Shown: one piece after another, positions 26,603 to 35,591 of the stretch
Layout: each line of letters starts with the position of its first letter
How positions within the stretch are numbered: the stretch's first letter is position 1
Origin: GCA-001856825 sp049965815
Lineage (GTDB): Archaea; Thermoplasmatota; Thermoplasmata; Thermoplasmatales; GCA-001856825
Direction of reading: 5' to 3'
NCBI GenBank assembly: GCA_049965815.1
Contig: JBMFVV010000001.1
Span: 1 to 64,000 of the forward strand
Length of the DNA stretch: 64,000 nt
Program-made: the position numbers and the translations under genes
Notes under the pieces: model-generated
Seen by the model: only the letters and a program-made list of their open reading frames with translations
Database searches by the model: none
What the model was told of the DNA's origin: nothing

Positions 26603-27195
26603 TGGTTTCCATCGTATTCGCCGGCGTTGGTGGACAGGGGGTCATAACAGTGGCAATGATCATAGGAAGAGCTGCCGTGATAGAGGGTAAGAACGTCCTG
26701 ATGACTGAGCTCCACGGAATGGCCCAGAGGGGTGGCAAGATATCGGTGGAGGTCAGGATTGGCGACTACAAGAGCGCAATAATACCAGCAAACACTGCTG
26801 ATGCCATAGTTGCCTTTGAAGAGCTCGAGGCAGTCAGGAACATCAGCAAGCTGAAGGATGGCGGGATGATACTGCTCAGCAGGAGGAAGATACATCCCGT
26901 ATCGATGACATTAAAAAGGCAAAACTACCCATCAGATGCCATTGATGAAGAACTGAGAAAATACAACACGCTGAACGTTGAAGCTGACCAGGTTGCACTC
27001 GATCTTGGGAACAAGAGAGTGGCAAACACCGTAATGGTCGGGGCAGTGTATTCAACCGGCATACTCGGCCTGTCAGAGGAGAGCATCATCAGTGCAATCA
27101 AGGAATCACTGCCGGAGAAGTACTGGGATGTCAACATGAAGGCATTTGAAAGAGGGCAGAAATTGCTGCTGACTGAATCCGCAAAGGCAGCATGA
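26602..27195 (+). CDS. iorB: Indolepyruvate:ferredoxin oxidoreductase, beta subunit
   Basis: 197 residues. The opening SIVFAGVGGQGVITVAMIIG and the MTELHGMAQRGGKISVEVRIG segment are diagnostic for IorB and related gamma-type subunits. The ATG overlaps the last base of iorA, and the next gene overlaps its stop by 4 nt, so translation is coupled through the cluster. Confidence 0.94.
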   Translation: MVSIVFAGVGGQGVITVAMIIGRAAVIEGKNVLMTELHGMAQRGGKISVEVRIGDYKSAIIPANTADAIVAFEELEAVRNISKLKDGGMILLSRRKIHPVSMTLKRQNYPSDAIDEELRKYNTLNVEADQVALDLGNKRVANTVMVGAVYSTGILGLSEESIISAIKESLPEKYWDVNMKAFERGQKLLLTESAKAA

Positions 27196-28052
27196 AGATT
27201 AACATAATTGGCCCTGGATCAATGGGCATCGTTCTATCATACTTTCTCCACAAGAAGAATGATGTATCCCTAATAGTAAGGAAGGGGCAGCTGCACAATC
27301 ATGAGAACGGTCTCAAGATCATAGAAAATGGCAAGGAGGAAAATTTTTCTTTGCACGTGGAAGAAGATATTAGCGATTCAGACCTGACGATAATAGCCGT
27401 GAAGTCGTACGACCTTGAGAGCGTCTTCGGGCAGTATGACCTGAAAGGCAGAGTGATCCTGATACAGAACGGGCTGGCGCACCTCAAGATGGAAAAGGCG
27501 GGGGTAGAGAAATTTTACGCAGTGACCACCTGGGGGGCGAAGAAGATAGCGAAGGGTGTTGCTGAACTGACGGGAAGGGGGTATTTCAGGATTGGGAGCG
27601 ATTCTGGCAGAATGGATATATCGTTCCTTACTGAAGCTGGCATAAATGCTGTTTGGTCTGAAAACATCAGGGAAGAACTCTACAGGAAGGCCGCAATTAA
27701 TGCAGTTATAAACCCCATAACTTCAATATTCGGTGTGAAGAATGGGGAAGTTGTGAGAAGCAAGGAACTGTGGGAAATTGCTTCAGGCGCGATAAAGGAG
27801 CTGGAACAGCTCTTCTCCACCATGGGGTACAATCTGGAAGTGGAGAAGAATGTTGTTGAGACGTGCAGAGTCACTTCAGAAAACGTCAGCAGCATGCTGC
27901 AGGATATCCAGCAGGGGAGGAGATCAGAGATCGATGCCATCACAGGGGAGATCATTGCTCTCGGCAGGAAGGAAGGGATGGAAATGAAGGTCAACAGTTT
28001 CCTCTACGAATCGGTGAAGTTCATCCAGAACAATAGAATGAATGCCATTTAA
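27192..28052 (+). CDS. panE: 2-dehydropantoate 2-reductase (ketopantoate reductase) family protein
   Basis: 286 residues. The Rossmann motif GPGSMG lies at residues 7-12; VKSYDLESV and ILIQNGLAHL follow. The C-terminal domain has the catalytic-type Lys in RKAAINAVINPIT and the signature SSMLQDIQQGRRSEIDAITGEI. Reduction of ketopantoate to pantoate feeds CoA synthesis. The 4-nt overlap with iorB puts it in the 2-oxoacid oxidoreductase transcript, which uses CoA. The family also contains other 2-oxo-acid reductases, so the substrate is inferred. Confidence 0.87.
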   Translation: MKINIIGPGSMGIVLSYFLHKKNDVSLIVRKGQLHNHENGLKIIENGKEENFSLHVEEDISDSDLTIIAVKSYDLESVFGQYDLKGRVILIQNGLAHLKMEKAGVEKFYAVTTWGAKKIAKGVAELTGRGYFRIGSDSGRMDISFLTEAGINAVWSENIREELYRKAAINAVINPITSIFGVKNGEVVRSKELWEIASGAIKELEQLFSTMGYNLEVEKNVVETCRVTSENVSSMLQDIQQGRRSEIDAITGEIIALGRKEGMEMKVNSFLYESVKFIQNNRMNAI

Positions 28053-28070
28053 AATTCGTTGGATATAGGG

Positions 28071-29480
28071 CTACTTGTGAGTTCCAATTTTCACGGGGTA
28101 CTTGCCTGTGAGGCATCCGAGGCAGAGATTCTCCCTTCCCTGTCCGGTGGCCTCTATCAGGCCATCAAGTGATATGTATCGCAGACTGTCTGCACCAACC
28201 TTGTCCCTTATCTCATCCAGGCTCCTGTTGGATGCGATGAACTGATCCTTTGTCTTCATGTCTATCCCAAGGTAGCAGGGGAAACGCACAGGCGGGCATG
28301 CGATCCTGAGATGGACTTCCTTCGCACCGTATTTCTTGAGCATCTTCACTATCTTCCTCGTCGTGTTACCCCTGATCACGCTGTCATCCACGAGCACCAC
28401 TTTCTTGCCATTTATGAGCTGCTTTATCGGGTTGAGCTTTATGTCCAGTTCGCTCTCCCTCCCGGCCTGCTCCGGCATGATGAATGTCCTGTCCACATAC
28501 CTGTTCTTGATGAGCGCCTCAGTCAGTGGTATTCCTGATTGCTCCGCATAACCCTGTGCATGGGTTCTTGCGGAATCAGGGACTGCAACAACGCAGTCTG
28601 CCCCCTCCACTGGACTCTCCCTTGCAAGTATCCTGCCGAGTTCCATCCTAGTCTCGAAGACGCTCCTGCCGTCCAGGATGCTGTCAGGTCTTGCAAAGTA
28701 GACGTACTCGAACATGCAGTGGGCAGTTTTTGCGTTATCGTTGTATAAGAACGAATCTATATCGTCTTTCTTTATCTCCACAATTTCGCCCGGCTTCACA
28801 TCCCTTATCAACTTGCCGTTTAGCTGGTCGAACACGACGCTCTCAGATGCTGCACAGTAGCCATATTCAGTTGTACCAACAACGAGGGGCCTGATCCCAT
28901 TTGGATCACGTGCAACGAAAACCCTCTGGTTGATCATTATGTTGAGCGAATATGCACCTATAAGCTTCTTGAAAGTGTTCTTCATCGAGAGTATTGGGTC
29001 AGATGTCTTTGACAGCTCTATTGAAAGGAGCTTCATTATGACCTCAGTATCTGAGTTTGTGGCGAACGAATAACCCCTGCTTTCCAGCGCCATCTTCAGC
29101 TGGGCTGCATTAACTATTTCGCCGTTGTGCCCGATCGCTATTTCGTACTTCCCTATGTTTGCATATAATGGCTGCGCGTTTTCCAGGGAAGAAGAGCCCG
29201 CGGTGCTGTACCTTATGTGCCCAATGCCCATTCCACTGTCCTTTTCCAGTTTTACTCCTGAAAAAACCTCATTGACCAGCCCCATTCCCCTGTATGTCTT
29301 TAATGACTTGCCAGTGTTTATTGAAATTCCAGCAGATTCCTGACCCCTGTGCTGAATAATCCTGAGTGACTGTATCAGTCTGTAGCCCACAGGAACGCTC
29401 TCGGCGAGAGCGACTATCCCGCAGGATTCACCTAGACTTCGCCCAGCTATAACTTCTGATCCTTGAATCCGGATATCCAC
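28071..29480 (-). CDS. purF: Amidophosphoribosyltransferase (first step of purine synthesis)
   Basis: Makes phosphoribosylamine from PRPP and glutamine. 469 residues. The glutaminase nucleophile is Cys20 in GESCGIVAL, so a 19-residue propeptide must be removed to free it, as in the Bacillus-type enzyme. RGQESAGIS and NGEIVNA follow. The PRPP site is VVLVDDSVIRGNTTRKIV. Four Cys positions for a 4Fe-4S cluster are present (HCMFEYVYF, ACPPVRFPCYLG, NLCLGCLTG). The only usable start I see is GTG 29480, inside rpl37e (53-nt overlap): no ATG, GTG or TTG lies in frame between it and Cys20. Confidence 0.93.
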   Translation of the reverse strand: MDIRIQGSEVIAGRSLGESCGIVALAESVPVGYRLIQSLRIIQHRGQESAGISINTGKSLKTYRGMGLVNEVFSGVKLEKDSGMGIGHIRYSTAGSSSLENAQPLYANIGKYEIAIGHNGEIVNAAQLKMALESRGYSFATNSDTEVIMKLLSIELSKTSDPILSMKNTFKKLIGAYSLNIMINQRVFVARDPNGIRPLVVGTTEYGYCAASESVVFDQLNGKLIRDVKPGEIVEIKKDDIDSFLYNDNAKTAHCMFEYVYFARPDSILDGRSVFETRMELGRILARESPVEGADCVVAVPDSARTHAQGYAEQSGIPLTEALIKNRYVDRTFIMPEQAGRESELDIKLNPIKQLINGKKVVLVDDSVIRGNTTRKIVKMLKKYGAKEVHLRIACPPVRFPCYLGIDMKTKDQFIASNRSLDEIRDKVGADSLRYISLDGLIEATGQGRENLCLGCLTGKYPVKIGTHK

Positions 29481-29589
29481 AGTGGGAGCACCTTTTGTCG
29501 GTCACGTTGTAAGAATGGTGACCACATCTCCTGCACTTTATATGGACCTTTATCCTGTTCCTTTTCCCCATCGACGGGGTTCCTCTCAT
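29428..29589 (-). CDS. rpl37e: Ribosomal protein L37e (50S)
   Basis: 53 residues. The protein opens with MRGTPSMGKRNRIKVHIKC and ends in SYSWAKSR. The zinc site is CRRCGHH and CSHCGYPDS, two Cys-x2-Cys pairs. These are unmistakable L37e features. It starts 1 nt after the LSm stop (TAAT ATG), the conserved archaeal LSm-L37e gene order, and purF begins inside it in another frame. Confidence 0.96.
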   Translation of the reverse strand: MRGTPSMGKRNRIKVHIKCRRCGHHSYNVTDKRCSHCGYPDSRIRSYSWAKSR

Positions 29590-29590
29590 A

Positions 29591-29827
29591 TTATATCGCC
29601 TCCGAAGGTGAAATGTACACTACCACGTCCCCTCTGATAACCATTATGGGGAATGTTCCTCTGCTCTTGTTCTCGACTACCTCTTCCGCATTCTTTATGA
29701 CCAGGTTGAGGTGCTGATCGTAACCATCCAGCAGTCCCCTGTATTCCCTGTTCCATTTCACCTTAACCAGCACGTACTGGTTAAGACTGCTTCCAAGAAC
29801 ATTCAGAGGACGTACCTTACCTTCCAT
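29591..29827 (-). CDS. LSm (Sm-like archaeal) RNA-binding protein
   Basis: 78 residues from ATG 29827; the frame reaches 29887 but the Sm fold begins at MEGKVRPLNVLGSSLNQ. The Sm1 part is VLVKVKWNREYRGLLDGYDQHLNLVI and Sm2 is VVIRGDVVVYISP-like (IMVIRGDVVVY). It forms heptameric rings that bind U-rich RNA. A TTAAATATT box (29845-29853) is about 22 nt upstream. It is followed by rpl37e and purF on the same strand. Confidence 0.95.
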   Translation of the reverse strand: MEGKVRPLNVLGSSLNQYVLVKVKWNREYRGLLDGYDQHLNLVIKNAEEVVENKSRGTFPIMVIRGDVVVYISPSEAI

Positions 29828-30054
29828 GGAACCCAATTGATACCTAATATTTAATGATGTTCTGCAATTCAGTGCACCCCTAATCAATGTAGATATTCAA
29901 GCCCAGTTCGCGCCTGGCTAAGAGCGGCATCATTCTGCGCTATTATTCATAACGATACATCTCATAACCAGAATATTATATGCAACACCTTTGTCTTTCA
30001 CATAATGCATTTTATTTCAGGAAGTTTATTTAGGGAACATACCATGCACTCATA

Positions 30055-30825
30055 ATGTCAATCGGACTAATTGGAGGCTCAGTTACCGGAAAACTACTAG
30101 AAGATGCTGAGATTGTAAAACTTAGTACTCCCTATGGGGAAATGTCTTCCCCTCTGGAATTGGGCAAGATTGCCGGAAAGGACGTTGTAGTCCTTTACAG
30201 GCACGGAAAAGAGCATAAAATACCACCACACAAGATAAACTACAGGGCCAACATGTGGGGTCTGAAGGAGGTAGGGGTAGAACGGGTGATAGGAGTATCT
30301 GCCGTTGGTTCCCTACAGAAGGACATAGAACCGGGTGCAATAGCGCTTCCGGATCAATTCTTCGATTTTACTAAGGGTAGGACGTATACGTTTTTTGACG
30401 GTCCTGAAGTTGTTCACATGTCAATGGCAGATCCATTCTGCCCGGAGATGCTGGATGTTTTCCACAAAACGCTCATAGAGCTCAGGATAAAATCAAAGAA
30501 GGGAGGGACATATGTGTGCATAGAGGGACCCAGGTTCTCTACGAGGGCAGAGAGCAAGTTCTTCCGGGGGGTTGGGGATATAATAGGCATGACACTCGTC
30601 CCTGAAATAAACCTTGCGAGGGAGAAGGAGATGTGCTATCTAACGCTAGCAACGGTGACGGATTATGACGTGTGGGCAGAAATACCTGTGAATTCAAAGG
30701 AAGTGGTAAGGGTTATGAAGGAAAGTGAAGAGAATATAAAGAAGGTGCTGGAAAGCGCTATTCCGAAGATATCGTCTATCAGAAGCTGCGGGTGCGGTCA
30801 TTTCCTTAAGGAGGCACGTTTATGA
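30055..30825 (+). CDS. mtnP: S-methyl-5'-thioadenosine/inosine-type nucleoside phosphorylase
   Basis: 256 residues, MTAP/PNP type 2. IGLIGGSVTG holds the phosphate loop, the ribose/base region has GPRFSTRAE and GMTLVPEINLAREKEM, and TDYDVW carries the base-contacting Asp seen in 6-aminopurine enzymes. The C-terminus has CGCGHF, a C-x-C pair like the one reported to form stabilising disulfides in hyperthermophile enzymes. Specificity (MTA versus inosine/guanosine) is not settled. A TTTATT box is about 26 nt before the ATG (leaderless). The next gene overlaps it by 4 nt. Confidence 0.88.
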   Translation: MSIGLIGGSVTGKLLEDAEIVKLSTPYGEMSSPLELGKIAGKDVVVLYRHGKEHKIPPHKINYRANMWGLKEVGVERVIGVSAVGSLQKDIEPGAIALPDQFFDFTKGRTYTFFDGPEVVHMSMADPFCPEMLDVFHKTLIELRIKSKKGGTYVCIEGPRFSTRAESKFFRGVGDIIGMTLVPEINLAREKEMCYLTLATVTDYDVWAEIPVNSKEVVRVMKESEENIKKVLESAIPKISSIRSCGCGHFLKEARL

Positions 30826-32042
30826 AGGCAAGATTTCTGGGGGGAGGGGATGAGGTCGGGAGACTGGGCATGGTCCTTTCAACTGACCATTACAAGTTCC
30901 TGTTTGATTACGGAATGAACCCCACCAAGCCACCCACTTTCCCCATGTTTGCGCCTAAGGTAGACGGTGTGTTCATTACTCATTCACATCTCGATCACGT
31001 TGGCATGCTTCCGTGGCTGAACAAGAATGGAGGTGCCAATGTTTACGCAACGCCTCCAACGCTTGCTGTCGTTCCTATACTTCTGTACGACTCTGTGAAG
31101 ATAGCCAATATTGAAGGGAACAAGCTTCCGTTTGAAGAAGAGGACGTAGACAGCATCATAGAGGCTTTCACCCCGCTTGATTACGGTGAGACTATGGAGT
31201 TCAAGGACCAGGAGATCACATCACACAACACCGGCCACCTGGTTGGGAGTGCGATGTATATGATCCAGAATGACAAGAAAGTTGTTTTCACTGGAGATAT
31301 CCAGAGCATCGACACACACCTCACATTCGGCATCAAGCCCATTGACACCGACATACTGATCGTCGAAAGCACATACGCAGGGAAGGAGCATCCTCCACGC
31401 CCATCAGTGGAAGAGAATTTTCTGTCATCGATTCAGCAGGTCGTGGAAAATGAGGGTGTGGCTGTTGTGCCTGCATTTGCAACCGGAAGAGCACAAGAAC
31501 TGCTTATGGTTCTGGAAAATACGGATTACGAGATATGGATCGACGGTATGGCAAGGACTGTATGCAACGTTCTCCTAAGCTTCCCGAAATACATAAAGAA
31601 CTATCAGAGATACAAGAAAATGCTCAGGAGAGTGAAACTTGTTAGGAGCAAATCGGACCGTGACAAGGCACTGAAGGGTGACGTTATCATAACAACAAGC
31701 GGAATGCTCGATGGAGGACCTGTGCTCAACTACATATCACAGTTAAACAGTGAAAAGAACGGTCTTTTCCTTACGGGATACCAGGTGGAAGACACCAACG
31801 GAAGGATGCTGCTTGAAACTGGTAGCATAGACCTTGCAGGAGTTGCAAGCAAGGTTAGCATGGACGTCAAATTCTTCGACTTCTCTGCCCATTCTGGCCA
31901 TAAGGAAATTGTCAATTTCATAGAGGGATCAAAACCAGATAAGGTTGTCTTGATGCATGGGGAAAAGAGGGAGGAACTTGCAAAGGATCTCACATCCACG
32001 AACGTTGTACTCCCGAAGAATGGAGAAGAGTTTGAACTCTGA
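30822..32042 (+). CDS. Beta-CASP metallo-beta-lactamase ribonuclease (aCPSF2/aRNase J-like)
   Basis: 406 residues. Metal site: THSHLDHVG (HxHxDH), then NTGHLVGSAM and FTGDIQS. The beta-CASP region includes VPAFATGRAQELL, ITTSGMLDGGP and the terminal DFSAHSGHKE with the final His in MHGEKREE. No KH domain is present, which argues for aCPSF2 or aRNase J rather than aCPSF1. It processes or degrades RNA. ATGA overlap couples it to the phosphorylase upstream. Confidence 0.9.
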   Translation: MKARFLGGGDEVGRLGMVLSTDHYKFLFDYGMNPTKPPTFPMFAPKVDGVFITHSHLDHVGMLPWLNKNGGANVYATPPTLAVVPILLYDSVKIANIEGNKLPFEEEDVDSIIEAFTPLDYGETMEFKDQEITSHNTGHLVGSAMYMIQNDKKVVFTGDIQSIDTHLTFGIKPIDTDILIVESTYAGKEHPPRPSVEENFLSSIQQVVENEGVAVVPAFATGRAQELLMVLENTDYEIWIDGMARTVCNVLLSFPKYIKNYQRYKKMLRRVKLVRSKSDRDKALKGDVIITTSGMLDGGPVLNYISQLNSEKNGLFLTGYQVEDTNGRMLLETGSIDLAGVASKVSMDVKFFDFSAHSGHKEIVNFIEGSKPDKVVLMHGEKREELAKDLTSTNVVLPKNGEEFEL

Positions 32043-32047
32043 CGCAT

Positions 32048-32980
32048 ATGCTGAGGGATAGGGTACTGGACTTACTGTTCAAAGAGGAGATCACACAGAA
32101 GGAGTTAACGTCCAGGCTCAATTCTTCCAGGTCAAGGATGTCAGAGGTTCTGAGAAACCTCGAGGAACAGCACATAATAACGAGGAAGAGGGTGAGCCAG
32201 AGAACTGTCCTTGTTTCCTTGAATCATTCAAGGACCCTAAGGGTTGGAATACTGAGGAGTTCAGAATATTTTCATATTGTCTCCGCGCTGGAACATCTGG
32301 GAAAGAAGATACCTTTCAGGCTGACCGTCTACGACAACAGCCTCGAGGCACTCAGGGAATTGATGACTGGTGCTGAGGACATGGTGGCCAGCCCGCTGAT
32401 ATCAGGGTATTTCTTCTACCTCATAGACAGGAACATCAGGCCCATTGCTGGCGTCGCGGAAGGCGGGTCTGGATTGATCAGGAGGAGAACAGCAGGGAAA
32501 ATAGGGACAACACCACTTTCCAGGATGGACAGGGATTCGAGGGACATCAACGGATACGAACAGGTATATTTCAAGAGCATTGATGACATACTTCGCGCCT
32601 ACAACAAGAGGGAGATTGATGCTGCACAGATATGGGAACCGTTCCTCACCATGAATCACGGCATAAGGAATGAAACTGATGGACTCTGCTGCTGCATTTT
32701 CACCAGAGGCAGGGAGGGTCATTCGATCAACTCATTTCTCAGTACCTATAAAAAGGAGGTTGGAGAGCCCCTGGGAGATGATGAAAAGCGGGAGATATCC
32801 AGGGTGATGGCCAGGATACTGAAGGTCGGACAGGAGGACGTTATCAAGAGCTTGAAGTCATATCACTTCACAACAGTCATAAACAAGAGTGACCTGGAAA
32901 AACAGATAGAATCTTTTGGACTTCCAATAGTGAAGGAGGTGGATTCCTTCCTTGAAAGAACCACTAAAGTTCCCTTATGA
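32048..32980 (+). CDS. One-component regulator: winged helix plus periplasmic-binding-like domain
   Basis: 310 residues. Residues 1-58 form a winged helix (EEITQKELTSRLNSSRSRMSEVLRNLEEQHIITRKR). From about 65 to 260 the order LRVGILRSSEYFHIVSALE, TGAEDMVASPLISGY, GGSGLIRRR and REIDAAQIWEPFL is that of SsuA/THI5-like solute-binding folds. This suggests a small-molecule sensor linked directly to DNA binding in the cytoplasm; there is no signal peptide. The ligand is unknown. It begins 5 nt after the beta-CASP gene and overlaps the XPD gene by 29 nt. Confidence 0.8.
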   Translation: MLRDRVLDLLFKEEITQKELTSRLNSSRSRMSEVLRNLEEQHIITRKRVSQRTVLVSLNHSRTLRVGILRSSEYFHIVSALEHLGKKIPFRLTVYDNSLEALRELMTGAEDMVASPLISGYFFYLIDRNIRPIAGVAEGGSGLIRRRTAGKIGTTPLSRMDRDSRDINGYEQVYFKSIDDILRAYNKREIDAAQIWEPFLTMNHGIRNETDGLCCCIFTRGREGHSINSFLSTYKKEVGEPLGDDEKREISRVMARILKVGQEDVIKSLKSYHFTTVINKSDLEKQIESFGLPIVKEVDSFLERTTKVPL

Positions 32981-34751
32981 CGTCTACCCGTGGCAGGAGA
33001 TGATATTCCAGAAACTGGAACACAGCAACAAGAAGTCAACCATACTGGAAAGCCCGACCGGTTCCGGTAAGACTGCTGCTGTCCTCTTCCATGTCCTTTC
33101 GAAGTATCCGGACAGGAGGATCGTATTCCTTACACGGACGAATTCACAGGCTGAAAATTTACTGCGGGAAGCCAAACGCATGGGAGTGGAAAAAGTCATG
33201 ACATTCTTTGGACGTGGCGAGATGTGCCTGTTCAGAAGACAGGCACCAGACATGTCGCAAGGATCACCCGAAGAGCAGAGCAACTACTGCAGGGTACTCG
33301 TTGATAAGCACAAGAAGGGGAAGGGAGGATGCCCTTACGACACAGATTACGACATGGGATGGAAGAAAAGCATCATGTCGCAGGAAGATTTCATTGAATT
33401 GGGAAATGAGGACTTCTGCCCGTATTTTGCACAGAAGATGCTTGCAACAGATGCCAAGGTGCTGGTGACATCATACTCATTCTTTCTCAACCCATTCATC
33501 AGGGAAAGATTCCTTGATTGGATGGAGGCGGAGCTGAAGGACATAATACTGATCGCAGACGAGGCGCACAACATTCCAGACCTCACAAGAAGCATCCTGT
33601 CATCAAGGCTCACTCGTAGCAGCCTTGCGAGTTGCTCGAAGGAAATTGATCAGTTCGGGGATATGCTTCTTGACAACATAAACGTATCATATGTCGTCGA
33701 TTCCCTGAGGGAGGCCCTTTCATCTCTTCTAAAGGAAGGTGACAGGATCATCACAACGCAGGAAGTGACTGAAGCATACATGGACGCATTCCAGATGAAT
33801 TCCCTGGAGATACAGAGAATCCTCTCAGCCATGGCAAACTATGGTCTGTCCATAAGGGAATCAAAGAGCAACGATGGAAAGCTGCCAAGGAGTTACGTCT
33901 ACAATACTGCCTTAATTGCTGCAAGGCTGATGGAGGATGACGATGGTTACTGGGTCATGATAGCCCACAACGATGAGCCGTCAGGCATAAGCCTGATGAA
34001 TTTGGAAACATACGAAGTTCTCAAATTTTTCGGCAATGCGTACAGGTCGTTCTTCATGTCGGGTACCATTTCTCCATTCAGCAAGTTCATGGATGAGATG
34101 GGCCTGGATGATCCGGAAAAGGTTCTGGTAAAGGCAGACTACCTCGAAAGAAACCTGAAGGTGCTATTTGTAGATGACGTAACGTCCAGGTACGCCACGA
34201 AGGACGAGTCCAGGGATAAGATGGGCCTGTATGTGAAGCAGATCATTGAGGGCATTGGGAGAAACAAGGTAATATTTTGCACTTCATATGAACAGCTTTC
34301 ATCTTTCCTTGAGCTGGAAATGAAGGGAAGAATATATTTTGAAAGGAAGGGAATGAACAACGAAGAGTTCGTCTCCCTTATCACCAACTTCAGGGAGAAG
34401 GGAGGGAACCTGTTTGCAGTTGTGAACGGAAGGATATCTGAAGGCATCGATCTCCCAGGGAAGCTTGTGGAAGTGGCAGTGGTGACAGGAATACCTTATC
34501 CGCCCCCTGCCCCCGAGACCGCAGCAATGGAACTCTTCTACGAAATGAAATTCAGGAGGGGGTGGGAGTATGCCTATGATGCCGTGGCTGCCACACGTAT
34601 GAGGCAGGCAATCGGTCGCCTCATCAGGAGCCCGGAAGATAGGGGCGTTGCCATAATCCTTGATTCAAGGGCAAGAAAATTCAGGAATGATCTTCCAAAT
34701 CTCTACCTAAGCAAGGACCCTGTGAAGGATGCAAATGATTTTCTTTCCTAA
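32952..34751 (+). CDS. XPD/Rad3-type DNA helicase with 4Fe-4S cluster
   Basis: 599 residues. Walker A is SPTGSGKT at residues 34-41, Walker B ADEAH, and motifs V and VI include NGRISEGIDLPG and AIGRLIRSPEDRG. Four Cys at 92, 113, 127 and 156 bind the cluster that gives the 5'-to-3' XPD family its identity. It unwinds DNA in repair. The start is TTG 32952, inside the upstream regulator; no other start lies before the conserved YPWQEMIF. It sits in the same transcript as the regulator and the RNase. Confidence 0.95.
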   Translation: MKEPLKFPYDVYPWQEMIFQKLEHSNKKSTILESPTGSGKTAAVLFHVLSKYPDRRIVFLTRTNSQAENLLREAKRMGVEKVMTFFGRGEMCLFRRQAPDMSQGSPEEQSNYCRVLVDKHKKGKGGCPYDTDYDMGWKKSIMSQEDFIELGNEDFCPYFAQKMLATDAKVLVTSYSFFLNPFIRERFLDWMEAELKDIILIADEAHNIPDLTRSILSSRLTRSSLASCSKEIDQFGDMLLDNINVSYVVDSLREALSSLLKEGDRIITTQEVTEAYMDAFQMNSLEIQRILSAMANYGLSIRESKSNDGKLPRSYVYNTALIAARLMEDDDGYWVMIAHNDEPSGISLMNLETYEVLKFFGNAYRSFFMSGTISPFSKFMDEMGLDDPEKVLVKADYLERNLKVLFVDDVTSRYATKDESRDKMGLYVKQIIEGIGRNKVIFCTSYEQLSSFLELEMKGRIYFERKGMNNEEFVSLITNFREKGGNLFAVVNGRISEGIDLPGKLVEVAVVTGIPYPPPAPETAAMELFYEMKFRRGWEYAYDAVAATRMRQAIGRLIRSPEDRGVAIILDSRARKFRNDLPNLYLSKDPVKDANDFLS

Positions 34752-34925
34752 AAGGAAGGTGTGAGATTTAAGTTAAGTGCTGTATTGTGTGGTAATTCTT
34801 TAGTAAACGTGAACAATATTATCGGGTGGTGGCATACAAGGCGTTGACACAGCGCTATACACCATCTTATGATGTACTGGAACAGATGGCAGGAAGTCAA
34901 ATATCAACGAATATTTGATAAAGTC

Positions 34926-35471
34926 CTAATACGGTACGCTCTTCATCTTGAATTTGTACCCAATTATGTTCACCGCCCTGTGAATGAGCGGTGTGACTAT
35001 GAGAATCGCAACCACTCCTTCCCACGGAAACAGTACCTTTGCCTGTGGAAGGAATATGATATAGAAGAAGGCGAGGGCAAATAGTGCGAACGGGTACTGA
35101 TCCAGGAAGAGTGACTCGGCCCCAGGTGCCCTTCCCATCCTTCTCTTCACAAAAGATCCTGCAAGGTCTCCAAGCATGGAGAATGCAGATAGGACGAGAA
35201 CCATCAAGAATGCGTTTAGCAGCTGGTAGGAGAAAACTAGCTCCTTCACCCCGGCCAGGAGGAACAGATAATTCAGCAACAACCCTATCACAGTCCCTGC
35301 AGCCATACCGCCCAGGAAGCCTGACCAAGTTTTGTGATCGCCAAATATCCTCTTCCCCCTCCAGCTCTTTCCGCCATCTATCGCAAAATGGCCTCCTGTG
35401 ATCACAGCGCTGGGATTGGCGATGAATGCAGGTATGAAGAGTATCAGTGATGAGATGAAGGATGGTATCAC
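34926..35471 (-). CDS. carS: CDP-archaeol synthase
   Basis: Activates unsaturated archaetidic acid with CTP for archaeal phospholipid synthesis. 181 residues from GTG 35471; a GTTATATTTT box (35493-35502) is 26 nt upstream, and this start begins just before the first membrane helix IPSFISSLILFIPAF. The upstream extension (to 35588) would add a nonmembrane tail that the family lacks. About four membrane segments are visible. Motifs GGKSWRGKRIFGDHKTW and SMLGDLAGSFVKRRMGR are diagnostic for the family. It is divergent from the epimerase gene. Confidence 0.92.
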   Translation of the reverse strand: MIPSFISSLILFIPAFIANPSAVITGGHFAIDGGKSWRGKRIFGDHKTWSGFLGGMAAGTVIGLLLNYLFLLAGVKELVFSYQLLNAFLMVLVLSAFSMLGDLAGSFVKRRMGRAPGAESLFLDQYPFALFALAFFYIIFLPQAKVLFPWEGVVAILIVTPLIHRAVNIIGYKFKMKSVPY

Positions 35472-35492
35472 ATCCTGCGAGAGTTTGCCAAA

Positions 35493-35572
35493 ATATAACC
35501 ATTTCTTCAAATCGGGAATATTTGGTCTAGGTTGAAATATGACATTCTCTATCCACAGAAAATTATTAAATT
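35493..35572. promoter_or_regulatory. Divergent promoter pair between carS and the epimerase gene
   Basis: On the minus strand GTTATATTTT (35493-35502) lies 26 nt before the carS GTG at 35471. On the plus strand ATTATTAAATT (35562-35572) lies about 26 nt before the epimerase GTG at 35592. Both spacings fit leaderless transcription, and both support GTG starts. Confidence 0.6.
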
Positions 35573-35591
35573 TCGCACCTATTGTCAAAGA

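Noticed and set aside
29888..30054. Possible small RNA between LSm and the phosphorylase gene
   Set aside because: No stable stem, tRNA-like fold or boxed motif could be traced; it contains the two divergent promoters.
34897..35502. Long minus-strand frame over carS
   Set aside because: It is in another frame of carS, is Cys/Arg-rich without order, and carS has unmistakable family motifs.
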